Origin: JAITWN01 sp050486285
GTDB lineage: Bacteria > Pseudomonadota > Gammaproteobacteria > SZUA-140
Direction of reading: 5' to 3'
DNA length: 64,000 nucleotides
NCBI GenBank assembly: GCA_050486285.1
Contig: JBJHCZ010000005.1
Coordinates: forward strand, 62,001-126,000
This document shows positions 33,682 to 42,693 of the stretch, piece by piece; position 1 is the stretch's first letter; each line of letters starts with the position of its first letter. A model generated the notes under the pieces. That model was not told where the DNA came from. It saw nothing but the letters and a program-made list of their open reading frames with translations, and did not search any database. A program made the position numbers and the translations under genes.

Positions 33682-33883
33682 GCCCTGCGCTCCGGCCCTG
33701 TCCGGTCACCACGGATACTCGCCTGAAGCCGGTGGGCCCTGACTCGTGACGGGAATTTACGGCCGCAGGGATGCGGCCGTTAAGCGTACATGGATGTATT
33801 CACAGCGATTCCCGTCACGGGTCAGGGCCCGCCGGCTTCAACCACCGAAGCCTCGACGACCGGACAGGGCCGGAGCGCAGGGC
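33682..33883. repeat. 202-bp nested inverted repeat between convergent genes
   Basis: Outer arms 33682-33707 and 33858-33883 are perfect 26-bp inverted copies. Inside are a second pair of about 32 bp with two mismatches (GAAGCCGG-GGGCCCTGAC at about 33725-33756 against about 33806-33837) and a central hairpin GGCCGCA-GGGA-TGCGGCC. The core includes AAGCGTACATGGATGTATT, a type of sequence I have seen in intergenic repeats of other gammaproteobacteria. It probably ends transcription of both the prmC operon and gatB, and may be a mobile palindromic repeat. Confidence 0.8.
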
Positions 33884-33890
33884 AGGCGGG

Positions 33891-35336
33891 TCAGATCGTA
33901 TCGGCGGACAGCTTCTTCGCGAGCAGCGCATTGACCTGGGCGGGGTTGCCCTTGCCCTGGGTCGCGCGCATGACCTGGCCGACGAAGAAGCCGAACAGCT
34001 TGTCCTTGCCGGCGCGGTATTGCGCGACCTGGTCCGGGTTCGCGGCGATGATCCCGTCGATGACGCGTTCGAGTTCGGAGCTGTCGGTGATCTGGCGCAG
34101 ACCCTGCTTGTCGATGATCGCGTCGGCATCGTCCTCGCCCTGCCACATCGCCTCGAACACCTGCTTCGCGATCTTGCCGGAGATCGTGTCGTCGGCGATG
34201 CGCGCGAGCAGGCCGCCGAGCCGTTCCGGCGAAACCGGGCTCGCATCGATATCGAGGCCGGCGCGATTCAGTGCGCCGAGCAGCTCGCCCATGACCCAGT
34301 TCGCGGCGAGGCGATGCTGGCCGCCGGCGGCCCGGCTTGCAGATTCGAAGTAATCCGCAAGCTCGCGACTCGCGGTCAGCACGCCGGCATCATAAGCCGA
34401 CAGGCCGTAGTCGCTGATGAAACGGCTGCGTCTGTCGTCCGGCAACTCGGGCAGCGCCGCGCGTACGCCGTCGATGAACGCCGCGTCGAGTTCGACTGGC
34501 AGCAGATCCGGATCCGGGAAATATCGGTAGTCGAAGGCCTCTTCCTTGCTGCGCATCGAGCGCGTCTCGCCGCGATCGGGGTCGTAGAGCCGGGTCTCCT
34601 GCACGACCTCACCGCCACCCTCGAGGATCGCGATCTGGCGCTCGACCTCGTACTCGATTGCCTGCTCGACGAAACGGAACGAGTTCAGGTTCTTGATCTC
34701 GGCGCGGGTGCCGAGCCTGTCCGATCCCTTCGGCCGCACTGACACGTTGGCGTCGCAGCGGAAAGAACCCTCCTGCATGTTGCCGTCGCTGATGTCGAGC
34801 CAGCGCACCAGCGTATGCAGCTTCTTCATGTACGCGACGGCCTCGGCGGCGCTGCGCAGGTCGGGCTCGGTAACGATCTCGAGCAGCGGCGTGCCGGCGC
34901 GATTGAGGTCGATGCCGGTCATGCCGTGGAAATCCTCGTGCAGCGACTTGCCGGCGTCCTCCTCGAGGTGCGCGCGGGTGATGCGCACGACCTTGACCGC
35001 ATTGTCGCCGACGGCGATCTCGAGCCGGCCGCCGCTGACGATCGGCAATTCATACTGGCTGATCTGGTATCCCTTAGGGAGGTCGGGATAGAAATAGTTC
35101 TTGCGCGCGAACACCGAACGCCCGGCGACCCCGGCGCCGATCGCGACGCCGAAGCGCGCCGCCAGCCGCACCGCCTCGCGATTCAGCACCGGCAACACCC
35201 CGGGCAGGCCGAGATCGACCGCGCAGGCCTGGGTATTCGGCTCGGCGCCGTAGGCAGTCGACGCGCCGGAGAAGATCTTGCTCCGCGTCTTCAGCTGGAC
35301 ATGCGTTTCCAGCCCGATCACCGTTTCCCATTCCAT
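33891..35336 (-). CDS. gatB: Asp-tRNA(Asn)/Glu-tRNA(Gln) amidotransferase subunit B
   Basis: 481 residues. N-terminal cradle domain starting WETVIGLETHVQLKT, with GALPVLNREAV-like VLPVLNREAVRLAARFG and the metal-site region YFYPDLPKGYQISQYELPI; C-terminal helical and YqeY domains (ALLAKKLSADTI end). It carries the kinase step and the ammonia tunnel end. It is the last gene of gatCAB. Confidence 0.97.
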   Translation of the reverse strand: MEWETVIGLETHVQLKTRSKIFSGASTAYGAEPNTQACAVDLGLPGVLPVLNREAVRLAARFGVAIGAGVAGRSVFARKNYFYPDLPKGYQISQYELPIVSGGRLEIAVGDNAVKVVRITRAHLEEDAGKSLHEDFHGMTGIDLNRAGTPLLEIVTEPDLRSAAEAVAYMKKLHTLVRWLDISDGNMQEGSFRCDANVSVRPKGSDRLGTRAEIKNLNSFRFVEQAIEYEVERQIAILEGGGEVVQETRLYDPDRGETRSMRSKEEAFDYRYFPDPDLLPVELDAAFIDGVRAALPELPDDRRSRFISDYGLSAYDAGVLTASRELADYFESASRAAGGQHRLAANWVMGELLGALNRAGLDIDASPVSPERLGGLLARIADDTISGKIAKQVFEAMWQGEDDADAIIDKQGLRQITDSSELERVIDGIIAANPDQVAQYRAGKDKLFGFFVGQVMRATQGKGNPAQVNALLAKKLSADTI

Positions 35337-35348
35337 GATTCGCTCCCG

Positions 35349-36803
35349 CTATTCGAAGCCGGCCGGCAAACGCCGGTGCCAATCCGTCTCGCCCTGATAG
35401 ACATGGGCCGCGTTCAGCAGCCGCGCCTCGTCGAAATAATTGCCGATCAGCTGCAGGCCGACCGGCAGGCCGTCGACGAAGCCGCAGGGGATCGACATGC
35501 CCGGCAGACCGGCGAGGTTTGCCGCGATCGTGTAGATGTCGCAGAGGTACATCGTCAGCGGATCCTGGTCCTTGGCGCCGAGCGGAAACGCGGGCGTCGG
35601 CGCGGTCGGCCCCATGATCACGTCGACCTGCTCGAAGGCGCGCGCGAAGTCGGCGCTGATCAGCCGGCGTACCTTCTGCGCCTTCAGGTAATAGGCGTCG
35701 TAGTAGCCGGACGACAGGACATAGGTGCCGACCAGGATGCGGCGCTTGACCTCGGCGCCGAAGCCCTCGCCGCGCGAGCGCTTGTACAGGTCCATCAGAT
35801 CGCGCGGCTCGGCGCAGCGGTGGCCGTAGCGCACGCCGTCGAAGCGCGCGAGGTTCGACGAGCACTCAGCCGGCGCGACGACGTAATAGGCCGGCACCGA
35901 CAGGCGGGTGTTCGGCAGACTGATACGTACGATCCGCGCACCGAGCCGCTCGTAGGTCGCGATCGCCTCTTCGACGGCGCGCCCGACGCCGGCATCGAGA
36001 CCGGCATCGAAGTATTCCTCGGGCAGACCGATGCGCAGGCCCCGGATCGGCGCATCCAGCGTCGCGAGGCAGTCCGCCGGCGCGCGCTCGACGCTGGTCG
36101 AATCCCTCGGGTCGAAACCGGCCATCGCCATATAGACGCGCGCCGCGTCCTCGGCGCTGGCCGTGATCGGTCCGGCCTGGTCGAGGCTCGACGCGAACGC
36201 GATCATGCCGTAGCGCGACACCGCGCCGTAGGTCGGCTTGAGTCCGGTGACGCCGCACAGCGCCGCCGGCTGGCGGATCGAGCCGCCGGTGTCGGTGCCG
36301 GTCGCGGCCGGCACGAGACGCGCCGCGACGGCCGCGGCCGATCCCCCCGACGACCCGCCGGGGACAGACTCGGTATTCCAGGGATTGCGCACCGGGCCGT
36401 ACCAGCTGGTCTCGTTCGACGACCCCATCGCGAACTCGTCCATGTTGGTCTTGCCGAGCATCACCGCGCCGGCCTGTTTCAGGCGCAGGACGACGGTCGC
36501 ATCGTAAGGCGAGATGAAGTCGTCGAGCATCCGCGAGGCGCAGCTGGTCCTGACGCCGCGGGTGCAGAAGATGTCCTTGTGCGCGATCGGGATGCCGTCG
36601 AGCGGGCCGGCCTTGCCGGCGCGCAGGCGTTCGTCGGCGGCGCGCGCCTGCGCCAGCGCTTCGTCGCCGGTGACGGTGATGAAGCAGTTCAGGCGGGCGT
36701 CGAGACGCGCGATGCGGTCGAGCAGCGCGCGCGTCAGCTCCTCGCTCGTGTAGTCGCCGGCGCGCAGGCCGGCGGCCAGTTCGCTGATCGTACGGGTATG
36801 CAT
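35349..36803 (-). CDS. gatA: Asp-tRNA(Asn)/Glu-tRNA(Gln) amidotransferase subunit A
   Basis: 484 residues, amidase that frees ammonia from glutamine. The Ser-cisSer-Lys triad is visible as Lys76 (PIAHKDIFC), Ser151 (PGGSSGGSAAAVA) and Ser175 (GTDTGGSIRQPAA). Located between gatC and gatB with 7-12 bp gaps. Confidence 0.97.
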   Translation of the reverse strand: MHTRTISELAAGLRAGDYTSEELTRALLDRIARLDARLNCFITVTGDEALAQARAADERLRAGKAGPLDGIPIAHKDIFCTRGVRTSCASRMLDDFISPYDATVVLRLKQAGAVMLGKTNMDEFAMGSSNETSWYGPVRNPWNTESVPGGSSGGSAAAVAARLVPAATGTDTGGSIRQPAALCGVTGLKPTYGAVSRYGMIAFASSLDQAGPITASAEDAARVYMAMAGFDPRDSTSVERAPADCLATLDAPIRGLRIGLPEEYFDAGLDAGVGRAVEEAIATYERLGARIVRISLPNTRLSVPAYYVVAPAECSSNLARFDGVRYGHRCAEPRDLMDLYKRSRGEGFGAEVKRRILVGTYVLSSGYYDAYYLKAQKVRRLISADFARAFEQVDVIMGPTAPTPAFPLGAKDQDPLTMYLCDIYTIAANLAGLPGMSIPCGFVDGLPVGLQLIGNYFDEARLLNAAHVYQGETDWHRRLPAGFE

Positions 36804-36810
36804 CGCGGGC

Positions 36811-37098
36811 CTATTCGATGACCTTCGGCACCAGGTACAGGCCGCGCTCGACCTGCGGGGCGATCGCCTGGAAATCCGCCCGCCGGTCCTCCTCGCTGAT
36901 CTCGTCCTCGCGCAGGCGCTGAACTGCGTCCAGCGGATGCGCCATCGGATCGACGCCCGACGTATCCATGGCGTTCATCTGCTCGACGAAGGCGAGGATG
37001 TCGGACAGGTTCCGGCAGTAACCGTCGACCGCGGCGGGGTCGATCTCGAGACGCGCGAGATGCGCGATCCTTTCGACATCGGACTTGTTCAGGGACAT
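36811..37098 (-). CDS. gatC: Asp-tRNA(Asn)/Glu-tRNA(Gln) amidotransferase subunit C
   Basis: 95 residues from MSLNKSDVERIAHLARLEID, the normal GatC length and N-terminus; GGGAG lies 6 nt upstream. It is a helical clamp around GatA. It heads the gatCAB operon and is divergent from mreB. The frame is open 17 codons upstream but not conserved-looking. Confidence 0.95.
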   Translation of the reverse strand: MSLNKSDVERIAHLARLEIDPAAVDGYCRNLSDILAFVEQMNAMDTSGVDPMAHPLDAVQRLREDEISEEDRRADFQAIAPQVERGLYLVPKVIE

Positions 37099-37247
37099 GA
37101 CGAACTCCCGTAGTTCTCCCGGCCAAACGCAAAGAATTGCATCTGGCACTTAACTTGCTTTGCTTTTATTGCTATGGCTTGGTGCCGCTGATAGAGTATC
37201 ACCGGCCTCGGCCCCCCATACCTTATTAAACAGGAAGCAAGTCCACC

Positions 37248-38294
37248 ATGTTCAAAAGGCTGCGCGGAATCTTTTCCAACGATCTGTCGATCGATCTCGG
37301 CACCGCGAACACGCTGATCTACGTCCGGGGACAGGGCATCGTCCTCGACGAGCCGTCGGTCGTCGCGATCCGGCAGGAGCCGGGCACCGGGGGGCAGCGC
37401 ACGATCGCCGCGGTCGGCGCCGAGGCGAAACTGATGATCGGCCGCACGCCGGGCAACATCACGGCGATCCGACCGCTGAAGGACGGCGTCATCGCCGACT
37501 TCACCGTGACCGAAAAGATGTTACAGCATTTCATCCGCAAAGTGCACGAAAACCGCTTCTTCCGCCCGAGCCCGCGCGTGCTGGTCTGCGTCCCCTGCGG
37601 CTCGACCCAGGTCGAGCGGCGCGCGATCAAGGAATCCGCGGCCGGCGCCGGCGCGCGCGAGGTCTACCTGATCGAGGAACCGATGGCAGCAGCGATCGGC
37701 GCCGGGCTGCCGGTCGGCGAGGCCAGCGGCTCGATGGTGCTCGACATCGGCGGCGGCACCACCGAAGTCGCAGTGCTGTCGCTGAATGGCATCGTCTACT
37801 CGGCGTCGGTCCGCATCGGCGGCGACCGCTTCGACGACGCAATCATCAATTACGTAAGGCGGAATTACGGCAGCCTGATCGGTGAATCGACCGCCGAGAT
37901 GATCAAGCACAAGATCGGCTCGGCCTATCCCGGTAACGAGATCCGCGAGATCGAGGTGCGCGGGCGCAATCTCGCCGAGGGCGTGCCGCGCACGTTCACG
38001 CTGAACAGCAACGAGATCCTCGAGGCCCTGCAGGAGCCGCTGTCGGGCATCGTCGGCGCGGTCAAGACCGCGCTCGAGCAGACACCGCCGGAACTCGGCG
38101 CCGACATCGCTGAACGCGGCCTGGTGCTGACCGGCGGCGGCGCGCTGTTGATGGATCTCGATCGCCTGCTGACCGAGGAGACCGGTCTGCCGGTCATCAT
38201 CGCCGAAGACCCGCTGACCTGCGTCGCGCGCGGCGGTGGTCGGGCGCTGGAAATGCTCGACGAACACAACGGCGACATCTTCGCAAGGGAATAA
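37248..38294 (+). CDS. mreB: Rod-shape actin homologue MreB
   Basis: 348 residues. Starts MFKRLRGIFSNDLSIDLGTANTLIY with the membrane-binding N-terminus and phosphate-1 loop; DIGGGTTEVAVLSL is phosphate-2 and TGGGALLMDLDRLL is the adenosine motif. It directs lateral wall synthesis with MreC, MreD, RodA and PBP2, all encoded next. AGGAAG precedes the ATG. Confidence 0.98.
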   Translation: MFKRLRGIFSNDLSIDLGTANTLIYVRGQGIVLDEPSVVAIRQEPGTGGQRTIAAVGAEAKLMIGRTPGNITAIRPLKDGVIADFTVTEKMLQHFIRKVHENRFFRPSPRVLVCVPCGSTQVERRAIKESAAGAGAREVYLIEEPMAAAIGAGLPVGEASGSMVLDIGGGTTEVAVLSLNGIVYSASVRIGGDRFDDAIINYVRRNYGSLIGESTAEMIKHKIGSAYPGNEIREIEVRGRNLAEGVPRTFTLNSNEILEALQEPLSGIVGAVKTALEQTPPELGADIAERGLVLTGGGALLMDLDRLLTEETGLPVIIAEDPLTCVARGGGRALEMLDEHNGDIFARE

Positions 38295-38354
38295 CCCGTA
38301 TCGGCCGGTACGGCGCCGTATTGCGGGCGACAGGATGACCACGAGAGGTGTGAG

Positions 38355-39212
38355 ATAAAACCCCTATTTCTGCAGGGTCCCTCCATTACCCTCCGCGTGG
38401 TGGTGCTGGTGCTCGTGTCCATCGTGATGATGACGATCGACCATCGGCAGCATCACATGGAGAATGTCCGCCAGGTGATCTCCTGGATCGTCTATCCGCT
38501 CCAGTACATCGTCAGCCTGCCGGCCACGACCGGCGACTGGTGGGGCGAGAGTTTCTCGTCGCGGCGCGTACTCGAGGAGGAGAACCGCACCCTGAAGGCG
38601 CGCCAGTTGCTGCTCGAGACCCAGCTGCTGAAGCTCGAGGCGCTGGAGGCCGAGAATCACCGGCTGCGAGACCTGCTCGACTCCTCCGCGAACCTCAATC
38701 AGCCGGTGCTGATCGCCGAACTGGTCTCGGTCGACATGGCGCCGTTCTCGCGCCAGATCGTCATCAACAAGGGCAGCCGCCACGACATTCACCCGGGCCA
38801 GCCGATTCTCGACGCCAGCGGCGTGATGGGCCAGGTCGTGCGCGTATCGTCGTCGACCAGTACTGCGATGCTGATCACCGATCCCAGCCACGCGCTGCCG
38901 GTCGAGGTCAACCGCAGCGGCCTGCGCGCGATCGCGCAGGGCACCGGCGAGGCGCACCGGCTTGAACTGACGCCGCTGCCGCGCAACGCCGACATCATCG
39001 AAGGCGATCTTCTCGTCACCTCCGGTCTCGGCGGACGCTTCCCCCCTGGCTATCCGGTCGCCCGCGTCACCGGGATCGACCGCCAGATGGACAGCCCGTT
39101 TGCGCGGGTCAGCGCCGAGCCGCTGGCCCGCCTCGAAAGCACCCGCGTCGTGCTGCTGGTGGTAGAACCACGCCCGCGGCAAGGCAGCGAAGACGCGCAG
39201 GAGCAGGACTGA
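38355..39212 (+). CDS. mreC: Rod-shape determining protein MreC
   Basis: 285 residues if read from 38355. One membrane helix, a coiled coil (SRRVLEEENRTLKARQLLLETQ region) and the beta-barrel domain with LVSVDMAPFSRQIVINKGS and DLLVTSGLGG. The family N-terminus (KPLF-x-x-GPS-x-x-x-R) is present as IKPLFLQGPSITLR, but its first codon is ATA, preceded by GAGAGG at about 7 nt. The first standard start in frame is the GTG at 38397, inside the membrane helix, giving 271 residues. So the true start is probably a non-standard ATA (or ATT) codon. Confidence 0.93.
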   Translation: MKPLFLQGPSITLRVVVLVLVSIVMMTIDHRQHHMENVRQVISWIVYPLQYIVSLPATTGDWWGESFSSRRVLEEENRTLKARQLLLETQLLKLEALEAENHRLRDLLDSSANLNQPVLIAELVSVDMAPFSRQIVINKGSRHDIHPGQPILDASGVMGQVVRVSSSTSTAMLITDPSHALPVEVNRSGLRAIAQGTGEAHRLELTPLPRNADIIEGDLLVTSGLGGRFPPGYPVARVTGIDRQMDSPFARVSAEPLARLESTRVVLLVVEPRPRQGSEDAQEQD

Positions 39213-39688
39213 TGGCCCGCGGCAGCGGCATCATCGTCGCCAGTTTTGTCGTCGCCATGATGCTGACGATCGTCCCGCTGCCCGGCTGGCTCGCCGCCCT
39301 GCGTCCGGAATGGGTCGCGCTGGTGCTGATCTACTGGTGCATGGCCCTGCCCAACCGGGTCGGCGTCGGCGTCGGCTGGACGCTCGGCCTGCTGGTCGAT
39401 GTGCTGCGCGCCGGCCTGCTCGGCCAGCATGCGCTGACCTTCGCGATCATCGCCTATATCACGCTGCAACTGTATCAGCGTATCCGGGTCTTCCCGCTGT
39501 GGCAGCAGGCCTGCAGCGTGATGGTGCTGGTGTTCCTGCACCTGATCCTGCAACTGTGGATCATGGGCATTTCCGGCGACACCACTCACGGCTGGACCTG
39601 GCTGCTCCCGGCATTGAGCAGCATGCTGATCTGGCCGATACTGTTTCTCGGCCTGCGCGACCTGAGACGCAGGTTCCGGGTCTCCTGA
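39212..39688 (+). CDS. mreD: Rod-shape determining protein MreD
   Basis: 158 residues, almost wholly membrane: five or so helices (for example IIVASFVVAMMLTIVPLPGWLA and WLLPALSSMLIWPILFLGL). Starts on the last base of the mreC stop. Part of the elongasome membrane complex. Confidence 0.95.
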   Translation: MARGSGIIVASFVVAMMLTIVPLPGWLAALRPEWVALVLIYWCMALPNRVGVGVGWTLGLLVDVLRAGLLGQHALTFAIIAYITLQLYQRIRVFPLWQQACSVMVLVFLHLILQLWIMGISGDTTHGWTWLLPALSSMLIWPILFLGLRDLRRRFRVS

Positions 39689-39707
39689 ACGGCGTTACGG
39701 TGCGGGC

Positions 39708-41558
39708 ATGCCGATACGGCTGACAATCAAGGACAACATCCGGGAATCCCGTCTGTTCAATGAGCGCGCGGTATTTGCGCTGGTCATCGCCGTGCTGCTG
39801 CTGTTGCTGATCGGCGGACGCCTGATCTGGCTGCAGGTGATCAGCCACGCCCACTTCACGACGCTGTCCGACGAGAACCGCATCAACATCGTCGCGGTGC
39901 CGCCGATGCGCGGCTTCATCTATGACCGCAACGGCGTGATCCTCGCCCAGAACATCCCGTCGTTCAGCCTCGAGGTCATCCCGGAGCAGGTTGCCGACAT
40001 CGATCGCACGATCGAGCAGTTGCAAGAGTTCATCGCGATCAGCGACGAGGATATCCGCCGTTTCCATCGCCAGCGGCGCCAGAGCCGGCCGTTCAACAGC
40101 ATCACATTGCGCTTCCATCTCAACGACAGCGAGATGGCGCACTTCGCGATCAATCGCCACCTTTTCCCGGGCGTCGAGACCGAGGCGCGGGTGATCCGCC
40201 ACTATCCGCACGGCGCGCTGGTCGCGCACGCGGTAGGCTACGTCGGCCGCATCAACGAAGATGAACTGCGTAACCTCGACACCCTGAACTACAGCGCGAC
40301 GAACTTCATCGGCAAGGTCGGGGTCGAGCGCTACTATGAGGACATGCTGCACGGGCAGGTCGGCTCCAAGCAGGTCGAGGTCAATGTCCTCGGCCGCCGG
40401 ATCCGCGAGGCCGCGCACAGTATGCCGACGCCGGGGCGCAACCTGCATCTCGCGCTCGATGCGGGACTGCAGCAGGTCGCCGAACAGGCGCTGGAGGGCC
40501 GCCGCGGCTCTGTCGTCGCGATCGATCCGCGCAACGGAGAGGTTCTCGCCTTCGTCAGCACGCCCTCGTACGACCCGAACCTGTTCGTCACCGGCATCAA
40601 CGCGCGCACCTTCAACGAACTGCAGAACTCGCCGGACAGGCCGCTGTTCAACCGCGCGCTGAACGGTCAGTACCCGCCGGGCTCGACGATCAAGCCGCTG
40701 ATCGGACTCGCCGGCCTCGAGGGCGGCAGGGTCAGGATCAACACCACGACCTTTTGCCCGGGCTGGTTCAGCCTCGAAGGCGACAGCCACCGCTACCGCG
40801 ACTGGCGCGAGCACGGTCACGGCACGACCGACCTCGAAAAGGCGATCGTCGAGTCCTGCGACGTCTATTTCTACGACCTCGCGCGCACGCTCGGCATCGA
40901 CCGCATGCATGACTACCTGACCCAGTTCAACCTCGGCCGCGCGACCGGAATCGACCTCAGGAACGAATCGCCCGGCCTGATGCCCTCGCGTGAATGGAAG
41001 CGCTCGGCGCGCCGCCAGCCCTGGTACCCCGGCGAGACCCTGATCACGGGCATCGGCCAGGGCTATATGCTGGCGACGCCGCTGCAACTCGCGCAGTCGA
41101 CCGCCGTGCTCGCCAACCATGGCCACGGCCATGCCCCGCGCCTCGTGCGCTCGATCGAATCGCCGGAAAACGGGGCCCTTGAACCGGTGGACCCGTTGCC
41201 GCTCGCCCCGGTCGAGGTCGTCGACCCCGACAACTGGCGCGATGTCGTCGAGTCGATGCGCAAGACCGTGCACACGCTGCGCGGGACCGCCTTTGCGATC
41301 AGCCGCGGCGCCAATTACACGATCGCCGGGAAGACCGGCACCGCGCAGGTCTTCGGCATCGGCCAGGACGAACGCTATATCAAGGAAGAAGTTGCCGAGC
41401 GACTGCGCGACCACGCGTTGTTCATCAGTTTCGCGCCGGTGGATAAGCCGCGGATCGCGGTCGCCGTCATCGTCGAGAACGCCGGCAGCGGTTCCGCGGC
41501 GGCGGCGCCGGTCGCGCGCAAGGTCATGGATCACTATCTCGGAAGGGACGGGACATGA
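39708..41558 (+). CDS. mrdA: Penicillin-binding protein 2 (elongasome transpeptidase)
   Basis: 616 residues. An N-terminal membrane helix (VFALVIAVLLLLLIGGRLIWL), a pedestal domain (RGFIYDRNGVILAQNIPSFSLEV) and a transpeptidase with Ser326 in PPGSTIKPL, SxN-type motif around VESCDVYFYDLA, and KTGTAQ near residue 543. It overlaps rodA by 4 bp. It cross-links lateral-wall peptidoglycan. Confidence 0.97.
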   Translation: MPIRLTIKDNIRESRLFNERAVFALVIAVLLLLLIGGRLIWLQVISHAHFTTLSDENRINIVAVPPMRGFIYDRNGVILAQNIPSFSLEVIPEQVADIDRTIEQLQEFIAISDEDIRRFHRQRRQSRPFNSITLRFHLNDSEMAHFAINRHLFPGVETEARVIRHYPHGALVAHAVGYVGRINEDELRNLDTLNYSATNFIGKVGVERYYEDMLHGQVGSKQVEVNVLGRRIREAAHSMPTPGRNLHLALDAGLQQVAEQALEGRRGSVVAIDPRNGEVLAFVSTPSYDPNLFVTGINARTFNELQNSPDRPLFNRALNGQYPPGSTIKPLIGLAGLEGGRVRINTTTFCPGWFSLEGDSHRYRDWREHGHGTTDLEKAIVESCDVYFYDLARTLGIDRMHDYLTQFNLGRATGIDLRNESPGLMPSREWKRSARRQPWYPGETLITGIGQGYMLATPLQLAQSTAVLANHGHGHAPRLVRSIESPENGALEPVDPLPLAPVEVVDPDNWRDVVESMRKTVHTLRGTAFAISRGANYTIAGKTGTAQVFGIGQDERYIKEEVAERLRDHALFISFAPVDKPRIAVAVIVENAGSGSAAAAPVARKVMDHYLGRDGT

Positions 41559-42691
41559 TCCCGGCCGGGCAACGCAACATCGTCCGCTGGGGAGACCGCC
41601 GCGGCTCGCGCATGTTCGTCCGTGGCCTGCACCTCGACATCCCGCTGCTGGTGGCGCTGGTGACGCTGGCCCTGCTCGGCCTCGTCATCCTCTACAGCGC
41701 CAGCGGCCAGGACACCGACCTGCTCATTCGCCAGGGCATCCGTCTCGTGATCGCCTTCGCCGTGATGTTCGCGCTGGCCCAGGTGCCGCCACACTATATC
41801 GAATACTGGGCGCCGTGGTTGTTCACGGGGGGGCTGCTGTTGCTGGTCGGCGTGCTGCTGTTCGGCGACACCGGCAAGGGCGCGCAGCGCTGGCTGGATC
41901 TCGGCCTGTTCCGCTTCCAGCCCTCCGAACTGATGAAGCTCGCGGTGCCGATCATGATCGCGTGGTATCTGTCCGAGAATCCGCTGCCGCCGAACAAGCG
42001 CCAGCTCGCGCTCGGCTCGCTGATCATCCTGGTGCCGGTACTGCTGATCGCGAAACAACCCGACCTCGGCACCTCGATCCTGATCGCCGGCGCCGGCGTG
42101 TTCGTGCTGCTGCTCGCCGGGATGCGCTGGCGCTATCTGGTCGCGGTGGGCGCCGCTGCCGCCGCGTGCGCCCCGCTGCTGTGGTACGCGCTCAAGGACT
42201 ATCAGCGCGCGCGCGTGTTGACCTTTCTGAATCCCGAACGCGACCCGCTCGGCAGCGGTTATCACATCATCCAGTCGAAGATCGCGATCGGCTCGGGCGG
42301 GCTGTACGGCAAGGGCTGGCTCAACGGTTCGCAGTCCCGGCTCGAGTTCCTGCCCGAGCGCAGCACCGATTTCATCTTCGCGGTGTTCGCCGAGGAGTTC
42401 GGCCTGATCGGCATCGTGCTGCTGCTGGCCCTCTATGTCTTCATCGTGATCCGCGGGCTGTATATCGCGACCCAGGCCCAGGACACCTTCAACCGCCTCG
42501 TCGCCGGCAGCCTGACACTGACGTTTTTCGTATATACTTTCGTCAATATCGGGATGGTCATCGGGCTGTTGCCGGTGGTCGGGTTGCCGTTGCCGCTGAT
42601 CAGTTACGGCGGCACCTCGATGGTCACGGTGATGGCCGCGTTCGGGATCATCATGTCGATACACACCCACAGGAAACTGCTATCTTCGTAA
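41555..42691 (+). CDS. rodA: Peptidoglycan glycosyltransferase RodA
   Basis: 378 residues, SEDS family, about ten membrane helices. Conserved RGAQRWLDLGLFRFQPSE-like stretch (KGAQRWLDLGLFRFQPSELMK), QPDLGTSI and the C-terminal GLLPVVGLPLPLISYGG. Polymerises glycan strands with PBP2. Confidence 0.97.
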   Translation: MIPAGQRNIVRWGDRRGSRMFVRGLHLDIPLLVALVTLALLGLVILYSASGQDTDLLIRQGIRLVIAFAVMFALAQVPPHYIEYWAPWLFTGGLLLLVGVLLFGDTGKGAQRWLDLGLFRFQPSELMKLAVPIMIAWYLSENPLPPNKRQLALGSLIILVPVLLIAKQPDLGTSILIAGAGVFVLLLAGMRWRYLVAVGAAAAACAPLLWYALKDYQRARVLTFLNPERDPLGSGYHIIQSKIAIGSGGLYGKGWLNGSQSRLEFLPERSTDFIFAVFAEEFGLIGIVLLLALYVFIVIRGLYIATQAQDTFNRLVAGSLTLTFFVYTFVNIGMVIGLLPVVGLPLPLISYGGTSMVTVMAAFGIIMSIHTHRKLLSS

Positions 42692-42693
42692 CG

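Noticed and set aside
34815..36821. 668-codon plus-strand frame opposite gatA/gatB
   Set aside because: Antisense to two unmistakable genes; the translation is dominated by Arg, Ala and Gly repeats.
39561..41534. 657-codon minus-strand frame opposite mrdA
   Set aside because: Shadow of mrdA; the translation is Arg/Asp/Val-rich without any family, and the plus frame has complete PBP2 motifs.
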